From Gammaproteobacteria bacterium (GTDB lineage Bacteria > Pseudomonadota > Gammaproteobacteria > SZUA-152), in contig DROS01000060.1 in assembly GCA_011321815.1 (NCBI GenBank), forward strand, positions 1 through 58,079: a stretch of 58,079 bases of DNA. Direction: 5' to 3'. Positions 53,314 through 58,079 of this stretch are shown here, in pieces. The notes beneath the pieces were generated by a model, which was not told the origin of the DNA, made no database searches, and worked only from the letters and a program-made list of their open reading frames with translations. Each line of letters starts with the position of its first letter. The first letter of the stretch is position 1. The position numbers were made by a program, and so were the translations under genes.

Positions 53314-54306
53314 TTAGAACCTGCCGATGAATTCCAGTGTGGTGACGTCGTCATCGACGATGCCAGTAACAGTGCTGACCACACCGCTTGTGTCATCGTT
53401 GCTGCCTGTGGAATATTCCAAAGCGGCAGACAGGTTGCTGTTGATGGCATAGGTGGCATACACGGTGGTCTTGGTGGGATCATCTATACCACCACCTTCG
53501 AGAGCCACTGTTTCATAGCGAGCCTTGAGATTCAGCTTGTCATTGACAGCAAAACCTGCCCACAGATTGGCAGCACTGTCGATGAGGTTGTCCGCAGCAA
53601 GGTAATCAAGTCCGACAGTTACCGGACCGGTTTTGAAGGCGGCATTGAAATCAAGCACATTGCCTGCGGTAGTCGGTGTATTTGCAACTTCCTGATCATC
53701 CTGCGATACATAACCCAGTTCCAGATCCAGTCCCGCCATAGGCGTCGCATTCACCACCAGGGCAGCAGAAGTCTTGCCTTTGTCACCCGCATTGTTGGTT
53801 GCCAGACCCAGGTCATCGACCACTGCCAGAGTTACCGTGGCAGGTCCGGCTGCGACAGCAGCTGCAATACCCGCGAGGTTGTTGCCGTACAAGGCGGTTT
53901 GATTGTCAAGGATCTTCCAGACCGTACTATGGCTGCTGAATTCCATGTCCGGTGCATCTTCCAGCTCCTGGCCGATGGGGTTGTTGAACAAACCACCCAA
54001 GACAGTTACCTGTTCGGTAGCCGCCCAGGCGAAGAAAGCCTGCTCAAGACGGCCGGAGTCTTCACCACCATAGCTTCCGCCACCATTGGCAGCCAGATTC
54101 GCATCCATATCCACACGTACGGTCACTGCTCCCACTTTCTTGGAAACGTCAACTTCCGCGTCAGCCGTGAAGACAGGGTTGCTGTCGCTATTGGCGAAAA
54201 CGTCAATAAAACCACTCACCTCGGCATCATCGGCCATGGCCGTCAGGGGTGAAACCAGCGCGCCGGCAACGGCCAATGCAACCATGTTTTTCTTGATCAT
54301 CTGCAT
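53314..54306 (-). CDS. Gram-negative porin
   Basis: A 330-residue porin: signal peptide NMVALAVAGALVSPLTAMAD, then Gly/Asp-rich amphipathic strands and a C-terminal VTTLEFIGRF ending in Phe. AGLDLELGYVSQDDQEVANT and TTVYATYAINSNLSAALEYS are strand-turn-strand units. GAGGAG precedes the ATG. It probably has its own promoter in 54307-54553. Confidence 0.87.
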   Translation of the reverse strand: MQMIKKNMVALAVAGALVSPLTAMADDAEVSGFIDVFANSDSNPVFTADAEVDVSKKVGAVTVRVDMDANLAANGGGSYGGEDSGRLEQAFFAWAATEQVTVLGGLFNNPIGQELEDAPDMEFSSHSTVWKILDNQTALYGNNLAGIAAAVAAGPATVTLAVVDDLGLATNNAGDKGKTSAALVVNATPMAGLDLELGYVSQDDQEVANTPTTAGNVLDFNAAFKTGPVTVGLDYLAADNLIDSAANLWAGFAVNDKLNLKARYETVALEGGGIDDPTKTTVYATYAINSNLSAALEYSTGSNDDTSGVVSTVTGIVDDDVTTLEFIGRF

Positions 54307-54553
54307 ATTACTCTCCTCGGTTATTGATGTGTTGTTTTTATGCTCGCATTTACGCAGTTTTCGTGAGGAGATACAAGCCTTTTATGAAAAAAAATTTAAT
54401 TATTTTTTCCGCGGAAACATTGGGCTCCGCGGCAAATTTGGCCAAAGAGGCTGTGGTGATAGAACAGAACAGGGATAATTCTGCCATATGGGGGCTGTTG
54501 CAAAAATGATACTTTTAACGGCAATGGAATCTGCCAGCTTTAATTTGCCCGTG

Positions 54554-57500
54554 TTAACTGGCTACCAGCATCGCGGCTTCGTCCACGTCCACAGACACTA
54601 GGCGCGATACACCGGGTTCGTGCATGGTGACACCATTGAGTTGGCTGGCCATCTCCATAGTGATTTTGTTGTGGGTAATCACCACAAACTGCACTTTTTC
54701 GGACATTTCCTTGACCATCTCGCAAAACCGGCCAACGTTGGCGTCATCCAGCGGTGCATCCACTTCGTCGAGCATGCAGAATGGCGCCGGGTTCAACTGG
54801 AAGATGGCAAACACCATGGCCACGGCGGTCAGCGCCTTTTCGCCACCGGACAACAGATGAATGGTGCTGTTACGTTTGCCCGGTGGACGCGCCATCACCG
54901 TCACACCGGTATCCAGCAGATCATCACCAGTCAGTTCCAGATAGGCATGGCCGCCACCGAACAGACGCGGAAACAGTTCCTTGAAGCCGGAGTTGACCTT
55001 TTCGTAAGTCTCCTTGAAGCGCGTACGGGTTTCGCGGTCAATCTTACGAATGGCATTTTCCAGGGTTTCCAGCGCTTCTTCGAGGTCATTGTGTTGCGCG
55101 TCCAGATATTCCTTGCGTTCGGATTCGGTCTGGAATTCTTCAATGGCCGCGAGGTTGATGGGGCCCAAACGCTGAATGCGCGTGGCCATGCTTTCTACCT
55201 GTCCTGCCCAGCTTTCTTCAGTGGCCTCTTCAGGCAGAGATTCAAACAGGGTGTCCAGCGTGTAATCGGTTTCGCTGAGCTGCTCTACCAGGGTCTGACG
55301 CCGCACCTTGAGTTCCTGCCAGGCCATGCGGGTTTGCTCCAGCGCACTGCGCAGCTCCTGCGCCGACTGTTCAACCTGATGGCGCTGCTGCTCCTGATTG
55401 CGCATGCCGTGTTCCAGTTCTTCCACTTTACGCCGTGCGGCGGCCAGCTCTTCTTCAACTTGCATGCGTGCTTCCAGCAGCAGTTCCAATTCTTCTTTCA
55501 TACCGGCGATGGGCGCTTCACTTTCCGCCAGTGCTGCTTTGAGTGCTTCGCGACGTTCGCCCACCTGGGTGAGCTGGCGCTCCATACGCTCCAGGCTTTG
55601 TTTTGTGGCATTCAGCTCTGTGCTCATGGTGCGGTTTTTCAACGTGTTTTCATGGGCGATATCACGGTCATTGCGAGCTAGTCCGCGAGTTTCATCCAGC
55701 CGGGCACGCAGGATGTCACGTTGCTCCGACAAGGCATTACGTTGCTCTTCGATGGTATCCATTTGCGCCAGTGACGTTGACAGGCGATCACGGGCAGACT
55801 GGATATCTGCCTGATTCTGTTGCATATACCCTTCCAGTTCGGTAATTTCCTGTTCGATATTTTTACTGCGGTTGCGCATTTGCTCCAGTCGCGCCTGACG
55901 ACCGCTGAGCTGTGCCTGCGCCTCCGCATGCGCCCGGCTGGCCTGATGCAGTTCGCGCTGTATGGTTTCGCGCTCGGCTTCCAGGCTTTTGAGTCGTGCC
56001 CGCCCCTCACCCAATCGCGCCTCGGCGGTTTTCACGTCAATGCTGAGTGATTCAATGGCATGCGCCAGTTCTTTCAATTCCTGCTCACGTTGCAACACAC
56101 CGGCCTTTTCATCGGCACCCCGCGCCACCCGCAACCAGTTGGGGCCAATCCACAGGCCGTCTTTGCTCATCACCGATTCGTGCGCGGCCAAACGCGGGCG
56201 CAGCGCCAGCGCATCCGCCAACGTATCCACGGCATAAACTCCCGCTAATACCGCATCCAACGACCAGGGCGCTTCGACGTGGCTGCTCAATGCCGAGCCC
56301 AGATCGCCCGTAGCGGCAAACAGGTGTTCACTGGCAGTGTCCGCGACATCAAACAACGCCATGCTACCCTGCTCAAGTGCGGAGAGTTGCTCTGCGGCAG
56401 TATCCATTCCATTGACGCATACCGCTTCCAGATGGAAACCCAGTACACATTCCACGGCACGCTCCCAGCCAGCGGCCACTTTCAGTCCCTGTGCCAACCG
56501 CTGCGCCTGATCGAGATTGTTATCCGACAGCCACTGCGCCACTTCACCTTCGCTCTTGCCCAACGCGGCCTGTTGCAGCGCTTCCAGCGAGGCATGGCGT
56601 CCCTTCATGGACTGTAACTGGCTGCGCTGTTCGTCGAGCGTGCTATTCAGTTGATGCGTTGTTTCACGCACTTCCTGAATGGCCTGCTGGTGATTCTGCA
56701 AACGCGCCTGCAATTCACTGGTCTGTTGGCCGCTTTCTTCGACTTTGGCCAGACGTTCGGCAATGTCCTGTTCCAGATCACCATGGGACTGCCGCTGCTG
56801 CTCTTCCCGCAAGCGGTTGACACGTTGTTCATGCTGAATGAACTGCTGTTCCAGGCTCTGAATACGGGTACGCTCCACTTCGGCATTGCGTGCCGGTTCC
56901 GCAGAACCCTGAGTGAATTCATCCCACGATACCTGCCAATTCTGCATGACCTGTTCGGCTTCGGCCAAAGCAGCCTGTGAGGCCTCCTGGCGGGCAGCGG
57001 TTTCTTCCAATTGTGGCTGAAGTATTTCCAGCGCCTCTGTCAGTTCGTCAATTTTGCGACGATCCGATGCTAGATGGGTTTCGGATTCAATCCAGCCGCG
57101 TTCGGCTTTTTCCAGCTCCTGCTGCTGCTCGGCGCGGCGTTCGTTAGCGTGTTGGATGGATTGTTCAATGCGGGCGATATCCCCTCCTACGCTGTAAAAG
57201 CGGCCCTGCACTTCATTAAAAACCTCGGTGGATTCCACCTGCTGATCACGCAGTTTTTCAATCTCGGCTTCAATGGCGCGCTGCCGGGCGACGGCTGCTT
57301 CATAGCTGACTTCCTGTTCACGGATCTGTGCTTCCCGCTCACCGGCCTGGGCATCCATTCCACGCCAGCGCAGCGCAATCAATTGTCCTTTAAGAAGTCG
57401 CTCTTTCTCTTTGAATTCTTTGTATTTTTCTGCCGTTTTTGACTGGCGCTGCAAGCGATCAAGCTGCTTGCCCAATTCTTCACGCAGATCGGTCAGGCGC

Positions 57501-58075
57501 TCCATATTTTCCCGTGTGTGACGAATGCGTGTCTCGGTTTCCCTGCGTCGTTCCTTGTATTTGGAAATACCAGCGGCCTCTTCCAGAAACACCCGCAAAT
57601 CTTCAGGTTTCGCCTCAATAAGGCGTGAAATCATGCCCTGCTCGATAATGGAATAACCGCGCGGCCCCAGGCCGGTGCCAAGAAAAATATTGGTGATATC
57701 ACGACGGCGGCAACGGGTACCATTGAGAAAATACTGGGATTGCCCGTCACGGGATACAGTGCGTCGAATGGAAATCTCGTTGTACTGGGCGTATTCGCCC
57801 TTAATGGCGCCGTCGCTGTTATCAAACAACAACTCCACCATCGCCTGCCCCACCGGCTTGCGTGCCGTGGAACCATTAAAAATCACGTCTGCCATGGAAT
57901 CGCCACGCAGGTGCTTGGCAGACGATTCACCCATTACCCACCGTACTGCGTCAATCACGTTGGATTTGCCGCAACCGTTGGGGCCCACCACACCAATCAG
58001 ATTGGACGGCATAGGAATGGTGGTAGGGTCTACAAAGGATTTAAAACCGGCGATTTTGATCTTGCTCAGGCGCAT
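54554..58075 (-). CDS. smc: Chromosome segregation protein SMC
   Basis: An 1173-residue SMC ATPase: Walker A in VGPNGCGKSNVIDAVRW (about 30-46), two long coiled coils, a hinge (around 520-660), the signature HLLSGGEKALTAVAMVFAIF and Walker B PFCMLDEVDAPLDDANV. It condenses and aligns the chromosome. The gene is complete; its ATG is at 58073-58075. Confidence 0.96.
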   Translation of the reverse strand: MRLSKIKIAGFKSFVDPTTIPMPSNLIGVVGPNGCGKSNVIDAVRWVMGESSAKHLRGDSMADVIFNGSTARKPVGQAMVELLFDNSDGAIKGEYAQYNEISIRRTVSRDGQSQYFLNGTRCRRRDITNIFLGTGLGPRGYSIIEQGMISRLIEAKPEDLRVFLEEAAGISKYKERRRETETRIRHTRENMERLTDLREELGKQLDRLQRQSKTAEKYKEFKEKERLLKGQLIALRWRGMDAQAGEREAQIREQEVSYEAAVARQRAIEAEIEKLRDQQVESTEVFNEVQGRFYSVGGDIARIEQSIQHANERRAEQQQELEKAERGWIESETHLASDRRKIDELTEALEILQPQLEETAARQEASQAALAEAEQVMQNWQVSWDEFTQGSAEPARNAEVERTRIQSLEQQFIQHEQRVNRLREEQQRQSHGDLEQDIAERLAKVEESGQQTSELQARLQNHQQAIQEVRETTHQLNSTLDEQRSQLQSMKGRHASLEALQQAALGKSEGEVAQWLSDNNLDQAQRLAQGLKVAAGWERAVECVLGFHLEAVCVNGMDTAAEQLSALEQGSMALFDVADTASEHLFAATGDLGSALSSHVEAPWSLDAVLAGVYAVDTLADALALRPRLAAHESVMSKDGLWIGPNWLRVARGADEKAGVLQREQELKELAHAIESLSIDVKTAEARLGEGRARLKSLEAERETIQRELHQASRAHAEAQAQLSGRQARLEQMRNRSKNIEQEITELEGYMQQNQADIQSARDRLSTSLAQMDTIEEQRNALSEQRDILRARLDETRGLARNDRDIAHENTLKNRTMSTELNATKQSLERMERQLTQVGERREALKAALAESEAPIAGMKEELELLLEARMQVEEELAAARRKVEELEHGMRNQEQQRHQVEQSAQELRSALEQTRMAWQELKVRRQTLVEQLSETDYTLDTLFESLPEEATEESWAGQVESMATRIQRLGPINLAAIEEFQTESERKEYLDAQHNDLEEALETLENAIRKIDRETRTRFKETYEKVNSGFKELFPRLFGGGHAYLELTGDDLLDTGVTVMARPPGKRNSTIHLLSGGEKALTAVAMVFAIFQLNPAPFCMLDEVDAPLDDANVGRFCEMVKEMSEKVQFVVITHNKITMEMASQLNGVTMHEPGVSRLVSVDVDEAAMLVAS

Positions 58076-58079
58076 TTTA

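Noticed and set aside
53272-54252. 326-codon plus-strand frame over the porin gene
   Set aside because: Mirror of the porin, which has signal peptide, barrel end and terminator on the other strand.
54384-54509. Short ATG frame (41 codons) between the porin and smc genes
   Set aside because: Opposite to both flanking genes, no clear ribosome binding site or family; could be chance in the porin upstream region.

Overview
This is a chromosomal window, probably from a gammaproteobacterium. ZipA, which is restricted to this class, is present, along with Smc, Mfd and Pgi. GC is moderate to high over most of the window. I cannot name the species. I saw no rRNA, tRNA or CRISPR array.

Layout. 1-2.2 kb: two oxidoreductases (MDR-type dehydrogenase, Old Yellow Enzyme). 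2.5-11.3 kb: a tightly overlapping operon encoding the membrane arm of a complex I-like enzyme (NuoA, H, J, K, L, M, N). Every canonical redox subunit (NuoC, E, F, G, I and normal NuoB and NuoD) is missing. In their place is one 667-residue protein: a NuoB-like domain without cysteines, three CPMHP/CPKCGM heavy-metal-binding domains, and a degenerate NuoD/hydrogenase-large-subunit-like domain. 11.3-12.8 kb: an AT-rich islet with a gene remnant, a small M15-like peptidase and a lipoprotein. 12.8-20.1 kb (minus strand): a broad-spectrum mercury operon, merT-merP-merA-tlpA-like-membrane protein-(MerC::bufferin fusion)-bufA-bufB(MNIO)-bufC-merD-merB, starting at a recognisable mer promoter/operator but without an adjacent merR. 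20.1-23.6 kb: a disturbed segment holding a partial arsJ duplication, a high-GC FG-GAP lipoprotein gene and an IS481 transposase remnant. 23.6-26.5 kb (minus): arsR-gapdh-arsJ arsenate resistance, with a palindromic MITE-like element between arsR and gapdh.

26.6-34.3 kb (minus): an ArsR-type regulator, a P1B-type ATPase, a CzcI-like small protein, a broken outer-membrane-factor gene, an RND adaptor and pump, and a PII-like protein. 34.4-41.2 kb (plus): a Cys/Met-rich secreted protein, then CusC, CusB and CusA and a CusF remnant (monovalent copper/silver efflux). 41.3-58.1 kb: ordinary chromosome with a Rap1a-like protein, pgi, mfd, a chemoreceptor, a PstS-like protein with a porin, a Sel1-repeat protein, a DUF4124 protein, zipA, another porin and smc.

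The genes from 2.5 to 41 kb form a metal and metalloid resistance region (Hg, organomercury, As, probably Zn/Cd/Co, Cu/Ag). Two systems stand out. One is the redox-less complex I-like operon with a triple metal-binding NuoB/NuoD fusion. The other is a bufferin-type MNIO RiPP pathway built into a mercury operon, including a direct fusion of a MerC-like transporter with a bufferin-like peptide. Functions proposed for both are inference from architecture.
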